Positions 32,295-42,514 of a stretch of 64,000 nt of DNA are shown here, piece by piece. Origin of the DNA: Keithomyces neogunnii (Eukaryota > Ascomycota > Sordariomycetes > Hypocreales > Clavicipitaceae). Location of the stretch: NCBI GenBank assembly GCA_020975405.1, contig JAIOWQ010000004.1, positions 1,178,001 to 1,242,000 of the forward strand, given 5' to 3'. The notes beneath the pieces are model-generated. The model saw nothing but the letters and a program-made list of their open reading frames with translations. It had not been told where the DNA came from and did not search any database. Numbering within the stretch: position 1 is the stretch's first letter; every line of letters starts with the position of its first letter. The position numbers and the translations under genes were made by a program.

Positions 32295-35075
32295 CTGCAG
32301 ACCGGTGTGGCGACGGACAGGCATTAGCAAACCAGTATGGCGACTGCACGAAGCTAAAGACGGTAAAGTTGAAACGGAAGCTCGAGTCTCATTGACCGTG
32401 GCTCGCAAGATGCATGGTTGAGGGTCTGCTAGCCCTCCAAAACCAAGCAAAGGGCGGCACATTGGCAGCGACCGGTGAAGACAGACCCTTGCACAGTACT
32501 CAAGGTAGAAACCACCAGTATTGTGGTTATTGTGTGCAAGACTTGTGTGCGAGACGGGTCTTTGCGGCTGTCCCACGCAGCCCAAACTAGGCGCAGGGTG
32601 ACCACAGGCTTGGGTCAGAGACAACAAGTACCAGGAGTCTGGGCGCAAAGGATAATGAGACACCGGTGAGGAACCGCATAAGCCTATATCAGATGGTTAC
32701 GCTGGCCGAGTCGAACCATGGCCAAAAAGCATCGACTCTGGTCACTACACATTGTCGGCCGCGCTACCTCGCCCAATCAACAGCAATGGAAATGATGTTG
32801 GCAGAGGGCAATGCGCACCCAATGTCCACCGACTTTGACCCTCTGCCGTCTCTTGCATGCGCCAAGAGGGGAAAACCCGGCTTGTTGCTCTTCTGATGGG
32901 CGATCGACAGGCGGCTTGGAGCTTGTGCTGATGGCGTTGATACACGCTCTAGCAGTGTCAAAGTTGATGATGTTGATTGTTGCACCACGCGTCCTGCTCG
33001 TGGGCATTGCTTCGGAGGCTCGATGCTCTGCAAGGTGGTGCAACCGTCCACTGCTCGATGCTAGCAGGGTGCAGTGCCATTGTGCGGTAACATGCCTGCT
33101 TGCCTTGGAGTGCATTAATTAAATGCCACTAAATTCTCTACTGGAGCATATCCCTGTGTTTGACCAGCACCTCCTGATGCGCCCATTCATCGCTGCGTAA
33201 CTTGAGGTGAAACGGCTCCGACCGAACCGTGTCACAATGGGTCGTCAGCCTTGTGGGCGGTGTTCTCTGTAGATGATTTGGCGCTGTTCCAAAACCCCCA
33301 AGTGGAGGCCGTCTCCTGGTTCATCTGACTGGGCCATCCATTGGTGTGTACGGAGTATGTGAGGCTTGAAACGGCCTGTTGTCAGCATGTCGTACAATAT
33401 AGCATCATCGGCTCGTATGGTCGCTTCGTCCCAAATCTGGGGCAGGCCGTGCACAACATTGGGAGCATATTGCGCCTGCCCGCAGTGTTGCCACTCATGG
33501 CGCAGAGAAAGAGCACTGCACCTGAATGAGTTATCATAATGACATGCAGGGCGACATGAGCAGCTGAGGTCGCATTTTTCGTGCAGCGTAAGCAGTCGCG
33601 AGTGTCAAGGCGGATGAGCGTTGGAGTCGGTATTTGCAGAGATCCATCTGTAATCGTTGGAAGCAATACAATATAATCTACCCTTGTAAACGTCCGTATG
33701 TACGTGTGTGACGGAGAGCAATCCTGACTTCACCAAGAACTTGGTGCCGGACCAATTCTTCGTGGTCATACCGAATCAAGGCTAATGCTGATGGTGAAAG
33801 AGAACAACTCCTGGATATTCCAACTCAACTTTCGCCTTCCAAATCCTCTGTATTTTTGCCTTCCTTTTTGGGGCTCTGTTTCGTGTCTCTGTTACTGTAT
33901 GGCTGCGCCAAATTGACCCATGTTGTGCCAGCTCGATTCACCCGACCGGGTGGGGAGGACGGGAATCGCATAGCTTCGTCTCCTTGGGTGATGGGTCCAT
34001 GATGAGACCAAACAAAAGTGCGGTTGATACAAGCCCCTTCCAGTTGCCCCTTCCCCCGTCTTCAGTTGAAGCATAACACAGTCCCCCATTTGACGACCGT
34101 TGGTTCTTGTCTGCCTTTGCTGAGCTCGTTGGTCTTGGCTGCGGGGTGCCAACTCTTGGCATTGGGGTTTGTGGAGGCGAAGTTCGGATCAACTTGCAAC
34201 ACAGTTGTGGGTATTTCGACGACTGGCTGAAGACACAACCTGCTTGGTTGCCCGGGCTGCTTCTTGTCAGAAATTAAGTCGCCAGTCACTTGCAACGCCA
34301 AACCATCTCTATTCGCCATCAACTCATTTCCAAGGCAGGGGTATTGGGAACCCACCAGATAGATACATCATGTACTACATGTACTGTGTCCTTGAAGCAC
34401 CACTCTCACCAAGCCAGGAAGCTCGCAAAAGGGTGCGCCTTGCCCGGCGCCAAACGGGGGGCTGCAAGATCGTCTTGGGCGGGTCTCGGCCTATGGGTCG
34501 TTGAGTCTTCATAGGCCAGATGACACCATGTTGTAGCTAAAAGTAGCGCAGCGCCTCAAACCTCACAAGTCGCTCGCTCAACCCGGATCGCGGCTGGAGA
34601 GCCACACAGCCCGACACTTTGTGTTCCAATCCGTGGAGCTGACCCGGGTCAGGCCAGGATTCGGTCGTCTCGGATATCCCAGGTCTCCCGGGTGCTCTGG
34701 TAGGGACAGCAAGGGTCCGCCACCTGGGCTGGGACAGCTTACGAGATGCTGTCATTTGGAAGGGCACTGTCCCTTGGGTGGAGTTATGGTGGCTGCATGG
34801 CTGGCTGGTTTATTTGAGCAGAGTACACGCAAGCTGTTTTTGTGATAAAATGTCATTTTCGACTTGTCTCGTAGCTGTGCGCAATATTTGGTGTTTGATT
34901 CTCGCTCAAACCTCTCTCTCTCTCTCTTGCTCGAGGCACGGGTGACTTGTGTCTCAGTCGCACCTGCCTTCCGTCGGCTCTTTCCTCGCAGAAGCCCTCG
35001 GGGCCCCCGACTACCGACTCAATATTGACTTCTTCTTTCCCGCGGTCCTCAGTTCTGGAAGCTGACCTCTCGGCG

Positions 35076-36784
35076 ATGCGGTCCGTTTCTTTGGGCGCTG
35101 CGGCGCTGGCACTTCTGGCAGCCGACCCCTTCGTCGCTGCCGAGGAAGCTCTCCTGCACGGCTTTTCCAAGGGCGTGGCAGGAGATGGCTTCCTTGCTAT
35201 GCCAGTTGGAACTGTGCAACGACCGCTTGGTGCCAAGCGGGCCGCGAGCGCCTTTGAAGACAAGCTCTACAACATGGACTTTTTCTACGCTACAGATGGT
35301 GAGTTGCCACGACCCATGGCCCTTGCCTTGCAAGCTTTGGGCAAACCTTGTCAGACACTCAGAGGGCAAAAAATGCTGACCCGGCCCCCGCTAATGACAG
35401 TTGACATTGGCAATCCTTCTCAACGAGTAACGGTTCTCGTTGACACCGGCTCGAGCGAACTATGGGTCAATCCCGACTGCAGAACAGCCAAGACTCAAGA
35501 CCAGCAACAGCAATGCATACAGTTTGGCAAATACGACCCCTCAAAATCTGACGCTTCCTACGGCCCATTTGGCAAGGAGGAGCTCAACTATGGTGATCCA
35601 TCAGACGCCAAGACACAAACGTCGGCCACAATATATTTTTATGCCGATACCGTCGCCCTCGGAGGCGCCAGGATTCAGAATCAAACCTTTGGTGTTGTTT
35701 CTAGGAGCAATGGCCAGTCCCAAGGCATCCTTGGCCTCGCGCCCGACTTGAAAGCCGGCTTCGACTCGGACGAACCGTACAGCCTAGTCCTGAATTCAAT
35801 GGCGGCACAAGGCGTCATTGCCAGCCGGGTCTTTTCTCTAGATTTGCGCCATGCCGATGACCAGTATGGTGCCGTCATCTATGGTGGACTAGACAAAAGT
35901 AAATTCATTGGCGCCTTGGAGAAGCGCCCGATCGTCAAGGGCGTTGGTGGCCAGTGGCGCCTAGGAGTTGAATTGACAAGAATTGGCGTCACGCTATCCT
36001 CGCCGTCCAGTTTTACGGTTGCCGGGTCCGATGCCAACGTCATGCTTGACTCTGGCACGACTATTTCCCGTATGCATTCCGCCGTGGCCCTGCCGATTCT
36101 TCAAGCTCTAGGGGCCGAGGATGACGGCGAAGGCTACTATCAAGTGCCTTGCTCCACCAAGAACGCGGCTGGCAGCGTTGACTTTGGTTTCGGCAACAAG
36201 ACGATCCATGTGCCATTCAAGGACTTTGTCTTGGACTTGGGAGGGTCTTCCAACACATGCTACGTGGGCATGGTCCTCACAACGGACCAGCAGATCCTGG
36301 GAGACAGCGTCCTCCGCGCAGGCTATTTTGTCTTTGATTGGGACAACCAGGAGGTGCATATTGCCCAAGCTGCCAACTGCAAGACCAATGATATCGTCGC
36401 GGTTTCGTCTGGGAAGAGTGCCATACCCGCCGTTACGGGCGACTGTAAAGAAAGCGACGCCGCTTTTACTGGCAGTCCACAGGTAAGCCTTGGCCAAGCC
36501 GACGAAATTGAAATAATCATGTTCAACAAGCTAACAAGCCGAAGCCAACCAGCACCAAGGCCAGCGTGCACACGACGGTCTACACGACGGTCTACACCAT
36601 TACTTCATGCCCCCCCATTGATCAAGCCTGTCGGACGGGTGTTGTGACGACGCAAACGATCCGAGCGGCATCCACAGGCACTGCGTCAGGCGGTGATGGC
36701 GACAGTGCAGGCGCTCACAACCACGCCACGAGTGCTCTTCTGGTCGTGTTTGGGGCCTTGGCCATGTTGTATAATGTTTCATGA
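35076..36784 (+). CDS. GPI-anchored aspartic protease (yapsin/OPSB-like)
   Basis: Secreted pepsin-fold protease expected at the cell surface. The signal peptide is MRSVSLGAAALALLAADPFVAA, then a propeptide with KRAAS near 55. The catalytic Asp are D89 in VDTGSSELWVN and D291 in MLDSGTTISRM. The C-terminal Ser/Thr-rich stalk (HTTVYTTVYTITSCPP) ends in a hydrophobic tail (ALLVVFGALAMLYNVS), typical of GPI attachment. Exons are 35076-35298, 35401-36482 and 36560-36784 (509 aa). For the last acceptor I prefer AAG at 36557-36559, about 25 bp after the branch-like CTAAC at 36531; an AAG at 36536-36538 is also in frame and would add seven residues (PKPTSTK). Retaining the last intron stays open and loses the anchor. 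Confidence 0.92.
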
Positions 36785-37690
36785 CGGGCGCATGTGTGAA
36801 GTTGGTTTATTTGTTCTCGAATTTATCTGGTGTTTATATTTCCCAAGAGGTACATTTTATTTAGACAAGGACATAGCACAATACAGCTCATGATACCCGA
36901 CATAGTTGACAGGCACTAGTCGATGCTGCATTGCTGTCAGTTGGCTGGGCTAGAGTAGCGAAACATGAAATATGGAGTGCTGTGATGTGGCCCCAAGACT
37001 CGCTTCTTGACCTGGCAGCCGAGATTAACACCGACGTCCGAATTCGAGGCTACAGTTGTCGCATGGATGGGGTGCGCGTTTGATTGCAAACCGCGGAGTC
37101 CGAAGGGGTCAATTGGGCGGTTCTACTCCGTACTGCTGTCATGGTTCTCACTTCTCAGGCGCATGAAGCAACAACCCTCCGGTGGACGTGTCTTCTCTTG
37201 CCCTTTTCCCCAAGAGGAGGAAGATCCGGTGGAAGCCAGGAGCAACGAAACGCGGAGGTGGGGACGGGCCAACTGGATCTCGCAGGGTCCTGCGGGCACG
37301 TCATCAAATGAGGGGAGAGCATTCGGGCTGGGGGATGTGGATGGATACTGATAAAAGGTATGGAGTACGGAGTAGAATGCAGGTAATCAAGTACAGCAAC
37401 GAACTGCAAGGGAAAAAGGGACCTCAAGCAATATTATCGGCAAAGGACACCCACCGGCTAACCTCTGCGGGTGCAGTTCCGAGGATAATTCCAGATGGGC
37501 TGCTTGGTTTAAAAAGTCGGTCGCGACTTTTTTCTCCTCTCCCTTTTCCCCCTTCCCCTACGTCTCCTTGTCTCCATCGCATCCTCGCCATCTCTCTTCT
37601 TGGAAGCAATTCAACAACTCGTCTATGTGCTGACAGCGTTTTGCGCCGTGATTGTTCCTCCGTCGCAAGTACCGAGCTAGCTAGCCAAAC
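36785..37690. other. Intergenic region
   Basis: About 0.9 kb between two plus-strand genes. It has a GGAGTACGGAGTA repeat at 37362-37374 and pyrimidine-rich DNA at 37530-37600 just before the next start. No gene seen. Confidence 0.55.
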
Positions 37691-39880
37691 ATGGTGTTTC
37701 TGCCGCCTGCCTCAACACCTTGCCCAGGTGCGTCGCCGTTGGGCTACTCCCCCCCCCCTCCTGCCTTTGCCCATCCTAGGCTGATGCAAACGTGGCAGAG
37801 CTGAGAACTGACTTTGCATCCTTTGACCCCCCCTTGCAGCGATCCCTGATTCCATCACGCTCGAGGAGTTCATCAACAACCCCAAGTATGGCCGATATCC
37901 CGTGGCCGAGTCGCGAAACCCGTACACGTGTGGCATCACGGGGTTGACAAGATCCGTGGCCCAAGTCGCCCAACGAACCGACTTCCTGGCGCGGGCCGTG
38001 GCCAAGCGATTGGGGTTCAATCCGCACGAGGGCACCGAGTGGGATCGGGTGGTTTGTCTCTACTCGTTGAACACGGTCAGTTCCGCCACCCGCCGCCCGC
38101 CGCCCTGATGGCGCAGCCACCTTGAGGCAAGGCTGCTGCTGATGCTGCTGATGCTGCTGATGCTGACGTGTGAGGCACCTCTCGCCGTGCAGATTGACTA
38201 CATCCCCTTTGCGCACTCCATTCACCGACTTTCAGGCATCGTCACACCAGCAAGTGCGGCCTACTCCCACCAAGAGCTGGAACATCAGCTTCGGTCATCC
38301 GGCGCTCGCGCCCTCTTCACCTGCGTCCCTCTGTTGGAGAATGCCCTCAAGGCGGCCGACGCGGCTGGCATTCCGCGCGAGCGCGTGTTTCTCCTCGGCG
38401 TCCCCAATGTCCCCACGGACTCCCGGTTCAACACCATCGACGACTTGGTCCACCAAGGCAAGAGCCTGCCTCCCTTGGCGCCGTTGAAATGGACCAAGGG
38501 CCAGGGGGCCAGGCAAACCGCCTTTCTGTGCTACTCGAGCGGCACTTCAGGCCTGCCGGTAAGTTTCGTCGTCGTCGTGTTTGCTTTTCTGCTGCATTTC
38601 ATTTCCCCCGTGTATCGAAACACCCATCTGACCAAGGCCTGCAGAAAGCAGTCATGGTCTCGCACGTCAACGTCATAGCCAACATTCTGCAATTCACAGC
38701 CTTTGATTCAAGCTCCCGCAAACAACTGGGCTTCAAAACGCAAACCAATCTCGGCGTCCTGCCCTTTAGCCACATCTACGGACTCACCGTTGTCGCGCTC
38801 CTAAGCCACTACCGCGGCGACCAGGTCGTGGTGCTGCCCAAGTTCGAGCCCGCCACCTTTTTGCATTCCATTCAGCGCTTCAAGATTGAGCAGCTGTGCG
38901 TCGTGCCGCCCATGCTGATCCACATCATCACCAACAAGGAGACCGTGTCAAAGTACGACTTGAGCAGCGTGCGCTTCGTGTACAGCGGCGCCGCGCCCCT
39001 GGGCAACGAGGTCATTGAGGGTATACTGAAGCTGTTCCCAAAGTGGCATGTCGGCCAGGGCTACGGTAAGGACTACCCTGTTTTTTTTTCCTTTTTTTTT
39101 TCCTTGTTGGCCAGCGCCTGCCAAAATGGTCAGCTCTAACCGCCTGCTTAGGAATGACGGAGGCCTCGCCCGGCATAGTTTCAACCGGCGAAACCGACAT
39201 TCTCTACGGCTCGTCGGGCTGCCTCTTGCCCGGCTGCAAGGGCAAGATCATCGACGCAGAAGGCAACGAGGTGACGGCTCTGGAGACAAGAGGCGAACTG
39301 CACGTCCAGTCGCCCTCGGTCGTCCTCGGATATCTTCACAACGAAAAGGCCAATGCCGAGACCTTTGTCCACCACGAAGACGGCCGCTGGCTGAAGACGG
39401 GAGACGAAGTCCTGGTTAGAAAGTCGGCGCAAGGAATCGAGCACTTCATCGTCACCGATCGCATAAAGGAACTTATCAAAGTAAAGGTACAAAAGTCCCG
39501 GCCACCGGGCCCGCTGCCACCATGAGCTGACCCTTTTCTCTCTCCAGGGCCACCAGGTCGCGCCGGCCGAGCTAGAAGCCCACCTGCTCTCGCACCCCTT
39601 TGTGTCCGACTGCGCCGTCATTCCCGTCCTGGACCAGCGCGCCGGCGAAGTCCCCAAGGCCTTTGTTGTCAAGTCGCGCGAATCCTCGGGCCGCTCCGAC
39701 GAGGAAATCGCCCAGGCTATCTGCAAGCACGTCGAGGACCACAAAGCTAGACACAAGTGGCTCAAGGGCGGTGTCGAGTTCATCAATGTCGTTCCCAAGA
39801 GCCCGAGCGGCAAGATCCTGCGCCGCTTGCTAAAGGACAAGGAAAAGGCTAGGCGGAAGGAGATGGCCGCGAAGCTGTAG
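37691..39880 (+). CDS. 4-coumarate:CoA-ligase-like acyl-CoA synthetase, peroxisomal
   Basis: Adenylate-forming enzyme that activates a carboxylic acid to its CoA thioester. Six exons (37691-37727, 37840-38075, 38193-38558, 38645-39065, 39152-39486, 39548-39880) give 575 aa. Core motifs are YSSGTSGLPK (205-214), YGMTEAS (353-359), GRWLKTGDEV, DRIKELIKVKG and the C-terminal KSPSGKILRR with the catalytic lysine. All junctions fall inside these conserved blocks, which supports the model. The protein ends in AKL, a type-1 peroxisomal targeting signal, so a peroxisomal role such as aromatic or fatty acid activation is likely. The exact acid is unknown. The second intron holds a GCTGCTGAT repeat and the first a run of ten C. 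Confidence 0.94.
38135..38161 (+). repeat. GCTGCTGAT x3 repeat inside an intron
   Basis: Three perfect 9-base units within the second intron (38076-38192) of the CoA-ligase-like gene. Confidence 0.85.
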
Positions 39881-40678
39881 TGTGTACACAATCTCTGCCA
39901 TTTAGATTATAGATTATAGAAGCCTCTTGTGTATTTGAGCCAGCTTACGCACATGTCGTTGTTTCGTTGCTTTCCATTCATCCAATGTGTGGAAAATAGC
40001 TTGCTTAACTTTGGACGAGGGCGGACTGCTCCTGCTTTGCAACTAGCCGTCTTGTCATGTTCTTTCTTGGCTTGCGGCGAGATTTGGTCTGATGGCCCCG
40101 TCGCTGGTTAATCATCCCATATCGTTTGAACCCTTGGGTTGGGTATCTCGCCGTGGTGTCGTCTGTCTTTCTGCAGTCCTCGCGTTTCAGAATCAGATGC
40201 ATACAGGTAGTCCACAAGACCAGCTGCTAGGGTTACAGCTGTGATGCTGCGCTGCAGGGGGTGCAAGGGTTTGACAATGGATCACGGCAGAGACAATGAA
40301 AAGGGTAAGAAATGCTTGATTTAACATTAAGATTACAGAATTCCAGTTCTGTCCTTTTAAACTGGTTCTACATGTGTCAGGCTCGCTCAAAAAGCAGCTC
40401 CGGCCACGCTTCTTGTGCGGCCCAAGTCTTCAAAGCTTGCCGTATTGTCCACATGCAATTTCGTAAGGATCGTATAGAATGATACTAGGCAAGACAAACA
40501 CCCTCCAATCTAACCAAAACTCTTCTCCGTCTCTGCGACCCTTGGCCTAAATGCACATACCCACATTCGACGCATTCTCAGACAAAACAAGGAAAATACA
40601 AAGCCCGTTGTTTGATTATAACAGTATTTGATACCGCTCACTGTCCGACCATCCTTATCCCAATCAACTCACTTTTGC
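39881..40678. other. Intergenic region between convergent genes
   Basis: About 0.8 kb holding both 3' ends. ATTATAGATTATAGA near 39907-39920 could serve polyadenylation. No gene seen. Confidence 0.55.
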
Positions 40679-42514
40679 TTACAAAACAAAGATGAAGGCG
40701 ACAGCAGCAAACACCATGCCCAGACCAGCGCCGACACGTCCAGAACCGGCGATAACGGGTCCAGTGGCTGTAGGCTGAGGAGTGACAACGACACCAGTGC
40801 CAGTGGTGACTGGGGGCGGTGACTGGGTGGCAGGAGGGGGCACGAATGTACCCGTAGGCTGCTCAGAAACACCGCCAGTAGGCGTGGGCATGATAATGTT
40901 GGGTATAGTAACCTGAGTTGAGATGGTTTGGACACTGCTGTTCTCGGTGATTGTGGTGGCAACGACAACGGTGGTGTAAGGAACCTGTGTGATGTATGGA
41001 GTACCAGTGACGGTGATGATTTGCGTGATGGTGTTGGCACCAGTGGCAATAACGGGGTTCTGGGGGATGTAGGCTCCGCAGATGCCCTGGAAGAAGGAGA
41101 TGGCCTCGGAGATGATGTTGCCGCTCTCACCGTGGGCGTAAATGCAGTTGAAGATGCTGTCAACAAATTCCTTGTTGGGGCAGTAGCAAGCAGCGTCCTT
41201 GTTGTCCTTGCACTTGGCCTTGAGATCCAAGAAGGTGTTGAGACATCTGGGAACGACAGCAGGGCAAGGGGGGGTCTGTGTAGGCTTGGGGGCCTGGCTG
41301 GTAGGGCTGGTCTGCTCGCCTACAGGCGTCTGAGTGGTAGTAGGCTGCTGCTGCTTGGTGGTCTCGGAGTTGGAGGGGAGGATGACAGTGGTGGGCAATC
41401 CCGGGGTGTGTGTGCGAGTCTCGGTAACCGGGCAAATGGTGGTGCTCACGGCAACGGTAACAGTAACGACGTGGGTTCCGTTTCTGCCAGGGCACTCGGT
41501 CACAGTAGGGCCACAACTGGTGATGGTCTTGACGGATGTCGTGAAAACAGTCGAGGTGGAATCAAAGGTGGTGACGATGGTGGTAGGGGGAAGAGTGGGA
41601 GTAGTCTCCAGTGCGGGCGTGGTCTGCTGGGCAGGCGTGGTTTCCTGGGCAGGCGTGGTTTCTTGTGCAGGCGTGGTTTCCTGGGCAGGCGTGGTTTCCT
41701 GGGCAGGCGTGGTCTGCTGGGCTGGGGTAGTCTCCTGTCCGGGCGTGGTGGTCAAGGTCTGCAGTGTGGTTGCAGGAGTGGTTTCCTGGCCAGGCTGAGT
41801 CGAGGTGGTTGTTGCAATGACGCTGGAAGTCGTGGTTCCCGGAAGAGTGACAGGAGTCGAGGACGTGGTTGGCTTAGGGGTGGGCTTGCCGCATTCCCAC
41901 TTGATCTTGTGGCAGGAGACCTTGCACTTGTTCTTGAAAGTAATGCCTTTCTGGGGAATCTGCTTGGGATAGACAACGCGAACCTTCTTAGCACCACCGC
42001 ACTGGCTGTTGACAATGGTCGAACCACCCTGCTTGCAGTCGGAAGTGTGCTTGCACACGGTGCCATCAGGCATGTCGTAGTGAAACTCGAGACGAGCATC
42101 GAACTCAGTGGACATGTCGAAGCTGCCGATGGAGAAGACGTCGACACCAGCATTGGCTCCAACGCCGATGGACAAACCAGCATCATCACCCTCACTGCAG
42201 GATCCAGAGATGACCTTTCCGAAACCAAAGGTGCGGCCCTGGAGCAAGCCACGTTTGCCGTTGTTGTTCTCACAGGTCCAGCCACCAAAGTTGAAACCTG
42301 AGTAGGTAGTGAGGGAGCCGACATTCACGTCGCTCCAGTCCCAATCCGTCTTCTGTTTCGGGGTACATTTATTGTCAGTGTTGGCAGGGCAAGAGAAGGT
42401 CTTGGCAGAAGTCCAGTCGGAGCCGAAATTGAAGGAGACACCGCCGCGGCCGAAAGTAGCAGACACCTGTTGGACGCCAATGGCGGCGACCAAAACAGAG
42501 AGAGTTGTCTTCAT
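40679..42514 (-). CDS. mad1: Mad1-type cell-wall adhesin with CFEM-like domain
   Basis: Surface adhesin; Mad1 of Metarhizium mediates conidial binding to insect cuticle. The 611-aa single-exon product has a signal peptide (MKTTLSVLVAAIGVQQVSA). A Cys-containing N-terminal domain spans about 20-210 (FGRGGVSFNFGSDW, TYSGFNFGGW). A Thr/Pro-rich stalk from about 215 includes six-residue TTPAQE-type repeats at about 256-301. A cysteine-rich segment at about 415-490 with CFEM-like spacing (CPAVVPRC, CYCPNKEFVDSIFNC, GIC) is next, then a second Thr-rich stretch and a GPI-type hydrophobic tail (GLGMVFAAVAFIFVL). The assignment rests on recalled Mad1 architecture and N-terminal style, not on an alignment. 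A long antisense ORF is a shadow of the repeats. Confidence 0.82.
   Translation of the reverse strand: MKTTLSVLVAAIGVQQVSATFGRGGVSFNFGSDWTSAKTFSCPANTDNKCTPKQKTDWDWSDVNVGSLTTYSGFNFGGWTCENNNGKRGLLQGRTFGFGKVISGSCSEGDDAGLSIGVGANAGVDVFSIGSFDMSTEFDARLEFHYDMPDGTVCKHTSDCKQGGSTIVNSQCGGAKKVRVVYPKQIPQKGITFKNKCKVSCHKIKWECGKPTPKPTTSSTPVTLPGTTTSSVIATTTSTQPGQETTPATTLQTLTTTPGQETTPAQQTTPAQETTPAQETTPAQETTPAQETTPAQQTTPALETTPTLPPTTIVTTFDSTSTVFTTSVKTITSCGPTVTECPGRNGTHVVTVTVAVSTTICPVTETRTHTPGLPTTVILPSNSETTKQQQPTTTQTPVGEQTSPTSQAPKPTQTPPCPAVVPRCLNTFLDLKAKCKDNKDAACYCPNKEFVDSIFNCIYAHGESGNIISEAISFFQGICGAYIPQNPVIATGANTITQIITVTGTPYITQVPYTTVVVATTITENSSVQTISTQVTIPNIIMPTPTGGVSEQPTGTFVPPPATQSPPPVTTGTGVVVTPQPTATGPVIAGSGRVGAGLGMVFAAVAFIFVL
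41612..41747 (-). repeat. 18-bp coding minisatellite in the adhesin stalk
   Basis: About seven 18-bp units encode TTPAQ-E/Q. Several units are identical at the DNA level, so the array is likely to expand and contract. Confidence 0.85.

Larger units (their letters stand above)
31656..35075. other. Intergenic region, 3.4 kb
   Basis: No gene recognised. It contains a three-unit 10-bp minisatellite (31836-31866), a perfect 11-bp inverted repeat (32263-32294) and a CT run at about 34912-34928 just upstream of the aspartic protease. Confidence 0.5.

Noticed and set aside
32705..32720. GGTTCGACTC, resembling a tRNA B-box on the minus strand
   Set aside because: The flanking five-base stems do not pair and no acceptor stem or anticodon arm could be drawn.
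40928..42301. 457-codon plus-strand ORF rich in Gly/Arg
   Set aside because: Antisense to the adhesin; produced by its Thr/Pro repeats, not a gene.
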